A DNA stretch of 40,177 nucleotides from Prolixibacteraceae bacterium (GTDB lineage Bacteria; Bacteroidota; Bacteroidia; Bacteroidales; Prolixibacteraceae). The translations under genes were made by a program, and so were the position numbers. The notes beneath the pieces are model-generated. The model worked only from the letters and a program-made list of their open reading frames with translations. It was not told where the DNA came from and ran no database searches. This document shows positions 28,329 through 37,110 of the stretch, piece after piece. The DNA lies in NCBI GenBank assembly GCA_019459485.1, contig JAIBEZ010000048.1, forward strand, positions 1 through 40,177. Direction: 5' to 3'. Every line of letters starts with the position of its first letter. Within the stretch, counting starts at the first letter, position 1.

Positions 28329-30119
28329 ATGAAGAATAAACTTATCAGCATTCTTGCTTTGTTAATAATCTCCGCTTTGGGATTGGTCAGTGCACAAAAC
28401 ACGCCTAAATACTGGCAATATTCGCCCAAGCCACCATTGGGTTGGAATAGTTGGGACATCTTCGGCACAACTGTTACCGAACAACAAATAAAGGAACAGG
28501 CCGATGCAATGGCAGTGCATCTTCTCCCTAGTGGATATAAATACCTTACGGTTGATATACAGTGGTACGAGCCCGAAGCGAAGAGCCACTCGTATAACCC
28601 TAATTCTGTTCTTACAATGGATGAGTATGGTCGTTTGACCCCTGGATTAAAGAAGTTCCCGTCGGCAGCCGATGGCAAAGGGTTCAAACCATTGGCCGAC
28701 TATGTTCATTCAAAAGGATTGAAGTTTGGCATTCATATCATGCGTGGGATACCAAAACAAGCAGTTGAAAAGAATACACCTGTACTTGGCACAAATGTAA
28801 AGGCGCAGGATATTGCAATAAAAAGTTCCACCTGCCCCTGGAATCCCGATATGTATGGCGTTGATGCCACAAAACCAGGAGGTCAGGCTTATTACAATTC
28901 AATCGTTCAGATGTATGCCGACTGGGGTGTCGATTACATCAAGGTTGACGACATTTCCCGTCCGTACGGTGATGTTCAAAAGGCCGAAATTGAGGCGATC
29001 CGCAAGGCCATTGACCATACAGGCCGACCCATCTTATTGAGTTTGTCGCCGGGTGCAACACCTATTAAAGCTGGTGAACATGTGATGAACCATGCTAACC
29101 TTTGGCGCATCACCGACGATTTTTGGGATAGTTGGGGCTTGCTTCATGCCATGTTCGAAAGGCTGGATGTCTGGACTCCCTACCGTGGTCCCGGCCACTT
29201 CCCCGATGCCGACATGCTGCCAATCGGGATCATCGACTTTAACCGCCCAACAAAATTCACCAAAGACGAGCAATACACGCTCATGAGCCTTTGGGCAATA
29301 GGTCGATCTCCGCTCATTTTCGGAGGCGACATGACCAAACTCGACGCTTTCACCAAAGAAATGCTCACCAACCCCGAAATGCTGAAAGTGAATCAGGAAA
29401 GCACAAACAATCGTCAGGTTTACAACGAAAAAAACCTGATTGTGTGGACTGCCGATGTGCCTGACAGTGAAGACAAATACATCGCACTTTTCAACGCCCA
29501 AAGCAAGGGCGACAACATCGATTTTGCCAATGCTAACTACGCCAGTCCGGTTATTGCCGGAAATGGAAGTTCACAGGAAATCAGTGTTTCGGTGAAAGAT
29601 GGCAAAAAGCTTGTGCTGTTTGTAAACGACGGTGGAAATGGTTTCGATTGGGACCACGTGGCCTGGGTCGATCCTGTTTTGCATGGTTCAAAGGGTAATT
29701 TGAAACTGACTGATTTGAAATGGATCAATGCCACTTCCGGCTGGGGCAATGCAACTATTGACAAAACATGCGATGGCCAGCCTTTAATGATTGATGGAAA
29801 ACCTGCAACAGGTATTGGAGCACACGCAAAATCTGTAGTTATTTATGATTTGCCGGATGGATACGATACATTCACCGCCAAAGGAGTTGTCTTAAAAGAA
29901 ACTGGTTCTGTGGTATTTGGAGTACTGGTTGACAAAGGAATCATGGAATTTCCTGAAGCAAGCGATGTAAAGGTGGATTTTAAAACCATTGGAATTAACG
30001 GAAAAGCCAAAGTAGTTGACCTCTGGAGCCATAAAGAATTGGGCGTGTACAAGAAGGAGTTCAGTCGTGAATTTCCAATGCATGGAGCCGGTCTTTACCG
30101 GATTAGCCCTGTGAAGTAA
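28329..30119 (+). CDS. GH27 alpha-galactosidase / beta-L-arabinopyranosidase with NPCBM
   Basis: A 596-residue secreted retaining glycosidase (signal MKNKLISILALLIISALGLVSA, then QN). The GH27 barrel opens with PPLGWNSWDIFG. It shows the nucleophile in YIKVDD (D207) and the acid/base in WRITDDFW (D264, the second Asp of the pair by alignment with plant enzymes), then a beta-sandwich. An NPCBM domain (about 455-560, DLKWINATSGWGN and GIGAHAKSVVIYDLP) follows. GH27 members cleave alpha-galactosides or beta-L-arabinopyranosides, which differ only at C5. Here either would suit side chains of complex arabinoxylan. The start lies 6 nt after the preceding stop. Confidence 0.9.
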   Translation: MKNKLISILALLIISALGLVSAQNTPKYWQYSPKPPLGWNSWDIFGTTVTEQQIKEQADAMAVHLLPSGYKYLTVDIQWYEPEAKSHSYNPNSVLTMDEYGRLTPGLKKFPSAADGKGFKPLADYVHSKGLKFGIHIMRGIPKQAVEKNTPVLGTNVKAQDIAIKSSTCPWNPDMYGVDATKPGGQAYYNSIVQMYADWGVDYIKVDDISRPYGDVQKAEIEAIRKAIDHTGRPILLSLSPGATPIKAGEHVMNHANLWRITDDFWDSWGLLHAMFERLDVWTPYRGPGHFPDADMLPIGIIDFNRPTKFTKDEQYTLMSLWAIGRSPLIFGGDMTKLDAFTKEMLTNPEMLKVNQESTNNRQVYNEKNLIVWTADVPDSEDKYIALFNAQSKGDNIDFANANYASPVIAGNGSSQEISVSVKDGKKLVLFVNDGGNGFDWDHVAWVDPVLHGSKGNLKLTDLKWINATSGWGNATIDKTCDGQPLMIDGKPATGIGAHAKSVVIYDLPDGYDTFTAKGVVLKETGSVVFGVLVDKGIMEFPEASDVKVDFKTIGINGKAKVVDLWSHKELGVYKKEFSREFPMHGAGLYRISPVK

Positions 30120-30184
30120 CAAATAATCACCTATCGCCTTTTTGAGATACGTTGATAATTTTTCATGTTCAAAAAATAAAAAGA

Positions 30185-31558
30185 ATGAATATCAGGATTA
30201 CTAAATTATTGATTTCTATTTCGTTATTGCCATTGGCGTGTTTTTCCCAAAACCCCATAGTACAAACCTATTACACAGCCGACCCGGCGCCAATGGTGCA
30301 CAACGGTACTGTTTACGTGTACACCTCTCACGATGAGGATGAAACCGTGAAAAACTTTTTCACCATGTACGACTGGCGTTGCTATTCGACAACCGATATG
30401 GTGAACTGGACCGACCATGGCGCGATTGCTTCGTTAAAAAACTTTGGATGGATGGACAAAACAAACGGAGCTTGGGCGCCGCAATGTATCGGGCGGAACG
30501 GCAAGTTCTACCTGTATGTTCCCATTCATGGCGAGGGTATTGCGGTGTTGGTTTCAGATTCTCCAACCGGCCCTTTTAGCGATCCAATTGGGAAACGCCT
30601 TATCGACAGCGACCATGTTTGGCAGGACATTGATCCAACTGTTGCAATTGACGACAACGGGCAAGCCTGGTTGTATTGGGGAAACCCCAAATTGTGGTAC
30701 GTAAAGTTGAATGAAGATATGGTTTCGTACGACCGAAGTGTTGGTGAGAACGGAATTGTTTCGATAGATATGACTGCTGAAGCCTTTGGTTCAAAAGAAG
30801 GCCGCGATGGGAAACCGGGTACTACTTACACCGAAGGACCCTGGTTTTATAAACGCAACAACCTCTATTATATGGTGTACGCTGCCGAAGGTATTCCTGA
30901 ATACATTGCTTATTCAACAGCTACTTCGCCCGGAGGACCCTGGACTTACAAAGGAAATATTATGCAACGTGCACCTCAGTTGGCATTTACCAACCATGCG
31001 GGAATTATCGACTTCAAAGGAAACTCTTATATCTTTTATCATGACCAGGATTTGTCGAAAGGTCAGGGCTTTAAGCGTTCGGTAAGTGTAGAACAATTTA
31101 AGTACAACGCCGATGGCAGCATTCCGCTCATTATTCCAACCAGGGAAGGCGTAAAACAAAGTGTTGGCAATTTGAATCCTTACCAAAAGGTTGAAGCCGA
31201 AGCCATTGCATGGAGCGAGGGATTAAAAACGGCTTCCGACAGCAAAACAGGGGTTTATGTAACTAAAATTGATAACGGCGATTACATCAAAGTTCGTAGT
31301 GTTGATTTTGGCAAGGGCGCTAAAAAATTCGAAGCAAGCGTGGCTTCTGCTTCAGCAGGTAGCCAAATCGAAATTCGCCTCGGCAGTATTGATGGTGAAC
31401 TATTGGGTGTTTGCGAGGTGAAAAACACGGGAGGTTTGCAAAACTGGGAGATGCAGTCGTGTAAAGTGAAAAAAATAAAGGGTGTTCACGATCTCTGTTT
31501 CGTATTCAAAGGTGGCGGCGGCCAATTGTTCAACTTTGATTGGTGGCAATTCAAATAG
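30185..31558 (+). CDS. GH43 arabinofuranosidase/xylosidase with CBM6
   Basis: I set the start at ATG 30185 (MNIRITKLLISISLLPLACFSQ). A longer frame from a TTG at 30152 adds only a basic extension. The signal ends in LPLAC, which could be a lipobox or be cut after FS. The five-bladed propeller has its catalytic triad visible: D33 in YTADPAPM (base), D150 in DIDPTVAI (pKa modulator) and E217 in YTEGPWFY (acid). A CBM6-type domain (about 338-457) ends in the signature LFNFDWWQFK. Related subfamilies are arabinoxylan arabinofuranohydrolases or xylosidases. The stop overlaps no neighbour; the next gene starts 23 nt later. Copies of the terminal DWWQF signature persist as scars downstream. Confidence 0.88.
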   Translation: MNIRITKLLISISLLPLACFSQNPIVQTYYTADPAPMVHNGTVYVYTSHDEDETVKNFFTMYDWRCYSTTDMVNWTDHGAIASLKNFGWMDKTNGAWAPQCIGRNGKFYLYVPIHGEGIAVLVSDSPTGPFSDPIGKRLIDSDHVWQDIDPTVAIDDNGQAWLYWGNPKLWYVKLNEDMVSYDRSVGENGIVSIDMTAEAFGSKEGRDGKPGTTYTEGPWFYKRNNLYYMVYAAEGIPEYIAYSTATSPGGPWTYKGNIMQRAPQLAFTNHAGIIDFKGNSYIFYHDQDLSKGQGFKRSVSVEQFKYNADGSIPLIIPTREGVKQSVGNLNPYQKVEAEAIAWSEGLKTASDSKTGVYVTKIDNGDYIKVRSVDFGKGAKKFEASVASASAGSQIEIRLGSIDGELLGVCEVKNTGGLQNWEMQSCKVKKIKGVHDLCFVFKGGGGQLFNFDWWQFK

Positions 31559-31581
31559 TTATTCAACAAATTATAAAAAAC

Positions 31582-32505
31582 ATGATGAAACTTAACAAAT
31601 TATTTCGCTTGTACCTTGTAGTTCTGGTAATTTCCGGAACAGGCCTTCAAAACCACCTGTCCGCACAGGACACTGATAATTCCAAGTTTCAGGAGCCAAG
31701 AGTAGTTGAAGATGGCGGCACAGGTGCTTATAGTGCCATTATGTATACCGACAGCTCCTTATCAACACATACCATATTCAGGCCAAAAGATTTAAGTGTT
31801 TTTGGAGATAAAAACAAGTTGCAAATTATAGCCTGGGGTAATGGGGCATGTGCCAATTCGCCCTGGGAGCATATCAACTTCTTATCGGAAGTGGCATCAC
31901 ACGGTTTTTTGGCGATTGCAATAGGGCCAATGCCACAGGAAGGGCAGCGTGGCGGTGGAAGATCAACCTCTTCGCAACTGATTGATGCTATTGACTGGGC
32001 AATTGCCCAAAACAGCGATAAAACAAGCGCATTGTACAATAAAATTGACGTTTCGAAAATCGCTGTCAGCGGTATGTCGTGCGGTGGTTTACAAACTCTT
32101 GAAGTAGCGCCTGACCCCCGGATTACAACAGCAATTGTTTGCAACAGTGGTATCATCGGTAATGGAGGAGGAATGCCGGGAATGCCTGCTTTAACAAAAG
32201 ACCATCTGGCAAAATTACATACACCAACACTTTATTTGCTTGGAGGAGAGTCGGATATCGCTTACAAAAACGGCATGGACGACTTTAGCCGGATTAACCA
32301 TGTTCCGGTCTTTATGGCTAATATGGACGTTGGTCATGGTGGCACATACAGTCAGCCTCATGGCGGCGAGTTTGCCAAAGTGGCAACGGCCTGGTACAAA
32401 TGGCAATTAAAGGGAGATAATGATGCCGGAAAATTGTTCTCCGGTAATCCTTGCGAGCTCTCCAAATCAACAGTTTGGACGGTTGAAAAGAAGAATCTGC
32501 CATAG
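31582..32505 (+). CDS. Secreted alpha/beta hydrolase of unassigned specificity
   Basis: I chose the ATG at 31582 (MMKLNKLFRLYLVVLVISG); an open frame from 31540 would overlap the GH43 end and spoil the signal peptide. The roughly 280-residue mature part has an alpha/beta-hydrolase core: LQIIAWGNGACANSPW (oxyanion region), nucleophile elbow SGMSCGG (S166), NSGI strand, LLGGESDIAY (acid region) and DVGHGGTY (His). The elbow GMSCGG and the Asn-Gly-Ala-Cys loop set it apart from the CE1 paralogues upstream. Its position between GH43 and GH51 suggests an esterase acting on hemicellulose side groups; that is inference. I do not recognise a characterised close relative. Confidence 0.75.
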   Translation: MMKLNKLFRLYLVVLVISGTGLQNHLSAQDTDNSKFQEPRVVEDGGTGAYSAIMYTDSSLSTHTIFRPKDLSVFGDKNKLQIIAWGNGACANSPWEHINFLSEVASHGFLAIAIGPMPQEGQRGGGRSTSSQLIDAIDWAIAQNSDKTSALYNKIDVSKIAVSGMSCGGLQTLEVAPDPRITTAIVCNSGIIGNGGGMPGMPALTKDHLAKLHTPTLYLLGGESDIAYKNGMDDFSRINHVPVFMANMDVGHGGTYSQPHGGEFAKVATAWYKWQLKGDNDAGKLFSGNPCELSKSTVWTVEKKNLP

Positions 32506-32533
32506 ATTTTCAATAAAAAGAAGCAGAAATTTT

Positions 32534-32578
32534 GAGGTCGAATTATTTAAATTTGATTGGTGGCAGTTTGAAAAATAA
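32534..32578 (+). pseudogene. Remnant of a CBM6 C-terminus (15 codons with stop)
   Basis: In the 84-nt gap before GH51 the frame from 32534 reads EVELFKFDWWQFEK then stop. It matches the last residues of the intact GH43-CBM6 protein upstream (GQLFNFDWWQFK then stop). No start or rest of the domain is present, so this is best read as the 3' scar of a deleted CBM6-bearing gene. Confidence 0.55.
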
Positions 32579-32589
32579 AACAATAAAAT

Positions 32590-34197
32590 ATGAGACAGTA
32601 TCTTAACCTTAAAAAGCTAATTGCCATAACAAGCATTTTTGCTTTGGTATTTTCATTCAGTATGTGTTCAGAAAAAGAACAAGCTAATAGCAGTACAGTA
32701 AAAATGTCGATTGACCTTGATCAGCCCGGGCCTGAAATTAACAGGCACATATTCGGACAGTTTGCCGAGCACCTGGGTTTTGGCATTTATGGCGGTATTT
32801 GGGTAGGACCCGAATCGGAGATTCCGAATACCAGAGGTATAAGGAACGACGTTGTTGAAGCATTAAAAGCACTTAAAGTGCCAAATGTACGATGGCCGGG
32901 TGGCTGTTTTGCCGACCAGTATCACTGGCGCGATGGAATTGGTACTCCGGAGGAGAGAAAATCCAAAATTAATGTCAGTTGGGGAGGAACACCCGAACCA
33001 AATACATTTGGAACCCATGAGTTTTTTGATTTTATAAACATGATTGGTTCCGAAGCCTTTATTTCGGCTAACGTAGGTTCCGGAACTGTTCAATCGTCAG
33101 CAGATTGGTTGGAATATTTGACTGCAACCGGATCTTCGCTTGCAGAAGAAAGGGCGCGCAATGGTCATCCTGAGCCTTACGACGTTGCTTTTTGGGGAAT
33201 TGGCAACGAGGTGTGGGGTTGCGGAGGTCCTTTTACCGCCGCTGAATACATTACCGAACTTAAAAAGTTCGCGACCTTTACGAATAATTACAACCCTAAT
33301 GTAAACACGCAATTTGTCGCTGTTGGTCCCGACTCTTTTGATGAATATAGCTTTGGCTATTCAGAAGCAATTATGGAGGCCTGGTCAAAAAAAACATGGA
33401 CATGGGACATTCAGGGGCTTTCATTGCACAAATATACCCGGGGTGGTTGGCCGGCAGTTATTCCTGCCACCGGTTTTGATGAATTGCAGTATGCGGCTAT
33501 GATTAAAGAAACACTCGGGATGGATCAGTTCATCGTTGACAACAGCACCATTATGGACAAGTACGACCCTGACAAAAAGGTGTCTATCCTGGTTGATGAA
33601 TGGGGCACCTGGTATGCACCTACCGAAGGAACCAATCCTGGCTTTTTGCAACAGCAAAACTCACAACGCGATGTCATTGTCGCGGCTTTGAATTTCAATA
33701 TATTCGCCCGTCATGCAGAGAGAGTACATGGTGCAAACATTGCTCAAATGATCAATGTGTTGCAGGCAATGATCTTTACCGAGGGCGAAAAAATGGTACT
33801 TACACCAACTTACCATGCCTTTCGGATGTATGTGCCATTTCAGGATGCAATCCGGCTCCCAATCAATTTTGATAAAGGCAAATACAAGGCAGGAAATATA
33901 GATCTTCCGCGCGTGGATGCCATAGCGGCAAAAGGGAAAGATGGCAACATATACGTGGCAATTACCAATATCGACCCGAACAATCCTGCTTCTGTTGATC
34001 TCGAGTTTACTGGCCATTCCATCCTCAGTGTAAATGGTGAAACGCTTTATGCATCATCAATTGATGCCATAAACACTTTCGAACAACCCAATAACGTATC
34101 GCCAAAAACGATCAAAGCAAACGTATCAGGAAGCAACATATCGGTTGCCGTGCAGCCTCAATCAGTAACTGTACTCGCAATTGCGGTCAAAAATTGA
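32590..34197 (+). CDS. GH51 alpha-L-arabinofuranosidase
   Basis: A 535-residue retaining arabinofuranosidase. The N-terminus (LIAITSIFALVFSFSMC) is lipoprotein-like, with a Cys at 26-27, so it is probably membrane-anchored or periplasmic. The barrel shows the family start INRHIFGQFAEHLG, the acid/base in GIGNEVWGCGG (E207) and the nucleophile in LVDEWGTWY (E337). A beta-sandwich ends the protein. Length and catalytic residues are complete. It would remove alpha-1,2/1,3-linked arabinose from arabinoxylan-derived oligosaccharides, complementing the GH43 and GH127 enzymes. CBM6 scars lie on both sides, which marks a rearrangement point. Confidence 0.93.
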   Translation: MRQYLNLKKLIAITSIFALVFSFSMCSEKEQANSSTVKMSIDLDQPGPEINRHIFGQFAEHLGFGIYGGIWVGPESEIPNTRGIRNDVVEALKALKVPNVRWPGGCFADQYHWRDGIGTPEERKSKINVSWGGTPEPNTFGTHEFFDFINMIGSEAFISANVGSGTVQSSADWLEYLTATGSSLAEERARNGHPEPYDVAFWGIGNEVWGCGGPFTAAEYITELKKFATFTNNYNPNVNTQFVAVGPDSFDEYSFGYSEAIMEAWSKKTWTWDIQGLSLHKYTRGGWPAVIPATGFDELQYAAMIKETLGMDQFIVDNSTIMDKYDPDKKVSILVDEWGTWYAPTEGTNPGFLQQQNSQRDVIVAALNFNIFARHAERVHGANIAQMINVLQAMIFTEGEKMVLTPTYHAFRMYVPFQDAIRLPINFDKGKYKAGNIDLPRVDAIAAKGKDGNIYVAITNIDPNNPASVDLEFTGHSILSVNGETLYASSIDAINTFEQPNNVSPKTIKANVSGSNISVAVQPQSVTVLAIAVKN

Positions 34198-34204
34198 TGG
34201 TATA

Positions 34205-34303
34205 ATGGTCGCAACTGTTGACGTAAATGCCTCGCGCGAAGGTGGTATTTGGCGAACATGTACCGCACAGGATTTCGACTGGTGGAAATTCAGCACCAAA
34301 TAA
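34205..34303 (+). pseudogene. Remnant of a CBM6 C-terminal region (32 codons)
   Basis: The frame from 34205 reads VATVDVNASREGGIWRTCTA then QDFDWWKFSTK and a stop. The upstream codons (KIDGI) overlap the GH51 stop region. Against the intact CBM6 of the upstream GH43, it lines up with IDGELLGVCEV, the GG-NW strand and the terminal FDWWQFK, but about 20 residues between the two halves are missing. It looks like an internally deleted CBM6 tail, not a functional gene. The remaining stretch to 34396 is AT-rich and should hold the symporter promoter or leader. Confidence 0.6.
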
Positions 34304-34396
34304 AAACAGTCAGCGAGATAGGGAATAGTTTCTTTTTCTACTTTTATTACTTACTACGAATAATTAATTATTAATCAATAAATAACAACTTAAATT

Positions 34397-35860
34397 ATGA
34401 GTATCGCTTCTCAAAAAATTTCAGTATTCGAGAAAATTGGCTACAGTTTGGGCGATTTAGCCGCAAACCTGGTTTTCCAAACATTAATTACCTATTTGGC
34501 TTATTTTTATACCGATATCTATGGGCTTAAAAGTACTGACGCTTCAATAATAATGCTTGTTGTGGGTTTGACAGCCGCATTTGGATTTAATCCGATTATT
34601 GGAGTATTGGCCGACAGAACCAATTCGAGATGGGGCAAATTCCGGCCTTGGATTCTGTACACGGCTGTTCCCCTGGGTGTTGTTGCACTTCTTGCATTTT
34701 CAACACCAGATTTTTCGTACAAAGGGAAACTAATTTACGCCGCTGTAACTTATTCTCTTTTGTTGATGTTGTATGCCTCAAGTAACCTTCCGTATTCAGC
34801 TTTGAGCGGCGTAATAACCGGCGATATGGGCGAACGGAATAGTATTTCGTCGTACCGTTTTGTGGCGGTTATGTTTGCCCAGTTTTTTGTGCAGGTGTTT
34901 ATGCTGCCGATTATTATTTATGCAGGTGATGGAGATAAGGCAGCCGGCATAGAAACCGTAATGACATGGATGGCAATTGTTGGCACTGTCATGCTACTGA
35001 TAACTTTCTTTACAACCAGAGAACGCATTGTTCCAAGTCTGGAGCAAAAATCATCAATAAAAGATGACCTTTCAGATCTTATGAAGAATAAACCCTGGCT
35101 GATCATGCTCACCTTAACCATTTTGGTGTTCATTACGCTGGCAATGAAAGGTGGTTCGTATGTGTATTATTTTAATAATTACGTTGACGAAGTTGCATTG
35201 GCCAATTTTATCAGTCCGGTTATCTCCACATTATCTGATTTAGGCATTAATTTCTTTGGATCAGACCCTGCAGCTGCCGGTTTTGGATTGTTCAACGCAG
35301 GAGGCATCATCTTCATGATTGTTGGAATTTCGTTGTCGAAAAAATTGGCAGATAAATATGGTAAACGGGATGTTTATAAATATGGATTGCTCGTCGCTAC
35401 CTTTTTTGTTTTGATCTTTGTCTTTTTCAAGCCTGAAAGTGTATCGTTAATGTTCGGTTCGCAAATTCTGCATGGGTTTTTCTATGGTATTACAATTCCG
35501 GTACTTTGGGCTATGATTGCCGATGTTGCAGATTATTCAGAATGGAAAACAAACCATAGGGCAACTGCAATCATCTTTTCTGCGATGATGGTTGGCCTAA
35601 AAGCAGGGCTTTCGATTGGAGGTGCATTGGTAACCTGGATTTTGGGTTTGTACGGATACATCGCTTTAGAAAGTTCGGTTGCAGGGCAGGCAATTATTCA
35701 ACCAGATTCTGTTTCCGATGGAGCAAGATTACTTGTGAGCATCTATCCGTCAATTCCTTTCCTGATTGGTGTTGGCCTGCTTTTCTTCTATGCAATTGAC
35801 AAGAAAATGGAAGTCAAAATTGAAGAAGACTTGAAAGCCCGCAGGGGAGGAAATAAATAA
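34397..35860 (+). CDS. GPH-family sugar:cation symporter (XynP/MelB-like)
   Basis: A 487-residue inner-membrane transporter with about 12 hydrophobic segments. GPH (glycoside-pentoside-hexuronide) family marks are IGYSLGDLAANLVFQ at the N-terminus, GVLADRTNSRWGKFRPWIL in the loop between helices 2 and 3, and IPVLWAMIADVADYSEWKT in the second half. It most likely imports xylobiose-like oligosaccharides or pentosides with a cation, given the GH10 upstream of the import step and the cytoplasmic GH43 behind it. The N-terminus is cytoplasmic and there is no signal peptide. GH10 starts 30 nt later, so the symporter, GH10 and GH43 form one transcription unit. Confidence 0.92.
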   Translation: MSIASQKISVFEKIGYSLGDLAANLVFQTLITYLAYFYTDIYGLKSTDASIIMLVVGLTAAFGFNPIIGVLADRTNSRWGKFRPWILYTAVPLGVVALLAFSTPDFSYKGKLIYAAVTYSLLLMLYASSNLPYSALSGVITGDMGERNSISSYRFVAVMFAQFFVQVFMLPIIIYAGDGDKAAGIETVMTWMAIVGTVMLLITFFTTRERIVPSLEQKSSIKDDLSDLMKNKPWLIMLTLTILVFITLAMKGGSYVYYFNNYVDEVALANFISPVISTLSDLGINFFGSDPAAAGFGLFNAGGIIFMIVGISLSKKLADKYGKRDVYKYGLLVATFFVLIFVFFKPESVSLMFGSQILHGFFYGITIPVLWAMIADVADYSEWKTNHRATAIIFSAMMVGLKAGLSIGGALVTWILGLYGYIALESSVAGQAIIQPDSVSDGARLLVSIYPSIPFLIGVGLLFFYAIDKKMEVKIEEDLKARRGGNK

Positions 35861-35890
35861 CAGATTTTAAATAACTAAATACAAATCATT

Positions 35891-37000
35891 ATGAGAGTAA
35901 AAACAATTTTCTCAATTTCTGCTATGGTTTTTCTGGTATCCATAAATACAATGGCTCAGAAAACATTGGGCGAAGCCACCAAAGGTAAATTTCTATTCGG
36001 TGTTGCTGTCAATACGCAACAAGTCAATGGTGTAAAAGCCGTTGAAACGGAACTGATAGAAAAAGAATTTACTACAATTGTTGCCGAAAACTGTATGAAA
36101 CCGCAACCCATCCATCCGGAAGAAAACAAGTATAATTGGGATGATGCTGATAAACTGGTTGCTTTTGGAGAAAAAAATAAGCAGGTTGTTACCGGACACT
36201 GTTTGATATGGCATTCTCAAATAGGCAGATGGTTTTTTATTGATGCTGATGGGAAAGATGTAACTCCTGAAGTTCTGAAGGAAAGAATGCGTCAGCATAT
36301 CTCTACAGTTGTTGGCCGCTACAAAGGCCGCGTATTAGGTTGGGATGTTGTTAACGAAGCTTTTGAAGACAACGGCAAATACCGTAACAGCAAATTCTAC
36401 CAGATATTGGGAAAGGATTTCATCAAATATGCGTTCCAGTTTGCCCACGAAGCCGACCCGGATGCTGAATTGTATTACAACGATTACAATGTGGAAAAAG
36501 CAGGCAAATGCGATGCGATTGTTGAACTAGTGAAGGAACTCCGGGCTGAAGGATGCAGAATTGATGCCGTTGGTTCGCAGGCGCACATGCACATGAATTC
36601 GCCTACACTTGAGGACACAGAAGCCAGTTTCAAAAAACTTAAAGCTGCCGGTGTAAAAATTCTGATTACCGAATGGGATATTTCTATCCTCCCAAGTCCG
36701 TATGATGGGGCAAATATTTCTGCCGGTTTCAAGTATTCCAAAGAAATGGACCCGTATCGTGATGCAATTCCCGACTCTGTTCAGCAGCATTGGAATAAAC
36801 GCGTACTCGATATGTTCGGACTTTTCCTGAAATACAATGATGTTGTTGATCGCGTAACGGTTTGGGGCTTGACCGATAACACAACATGGCTGAATAATTT
36901 CCCGATCCGTGGAAGAAAAGATTATCCAGTGCTGTTCGACCGCAACAACCAACCTAAACCAGTGGTAGCTGAGATGATTAAAATGGCCAAAGAATATTGA
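35891..37000 (+). CDS. GH10 endo-xylanase, single-domain
   Basis: A 369-residue xylanase with a signal (MRVKTIFSISAMVFLVSINTMA, then QK) and no accessory domain or sorting tail, so it is probably periplasmic. Its barrel opens with GKFLFGVAVNTQQVNG and contains ENCMKPQPIHP, GHCLIWHSQ, the acid/base in WDVVNEAF (E156), QAHMHMN and the nucleophile in ITEWDIS (E261). This length and form match the periplasmic xylanase that cuts imported xylo-oligosaccharides in Bacteroidota xylan systems. Together with the symporter and the cytoplasmic GH43 it forms the conserved core of xylan use. Confidence 0.94.
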   Translation: MRVKTIFSISAMVFLVSINTMAQKTLGEATKGKFLFGVAVNTQQVNGVKAVETELIEKEFTTIVAENCMKPQPIHPEENKYNWDDADKLVAFGEKNKQVVTGHCLIWHSQIGRWFFIDADGKDVTPEVLKERMRQHISTVVGRYKGRVLGWDVVNEAFEDNGKYRNSKFYQILGKDFIKYAFQFAHEADPDAELYYNDYNVEKAGKCDAIVELVKELRAEGCRIDAVGSQAHMHMNSPTLEDTEASFKKLKAAGVKILITEWDISILPSPYDGANISAGFKYSKEMDPYRDAIPDSVQQHWNKRVLDMFGLFLKYNDVVDRVTVWGLTDNTTWLNNFPIRGRKDYPVLFDRNNQPKPVVAEMIKMAKEY

Positions 37001-37104
37001 TTTACCATTAGACCAATTACCATTTACGATTTAGAGAAAATAGAAAGTAAATGGTTAAATGGCAAAATGGTTAAATAGTAAATAGTTAAATAGTAAATAA
37101 TAAC
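37001..37104. repeat. Low-complexity inverted/tandem repeat between GH10 and GH43
   Basis: The 110-nt gap starts with TTTACCATTAGACC-AATTACCATTTA and continues with tandem units of the ATGGTTAAATGG and ATAGTAAATAGTTAA type (37048-37101). The two halves are roughly reverse complements. It has the same style as the repeats around the four-helix gene but different words. It holds no gene and may be a folding mRNA spacer within the operon. Confidence 0.5.
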
Positions 37105-37110
37105 AACTCA

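Noticed and set aside
30152-30184. TTG-initiated extension of the GH43-CBM6 gene
   Set aside because: It adds a basic, non-signal stretch before a good signal peptide beginning at the ATG at 30185.
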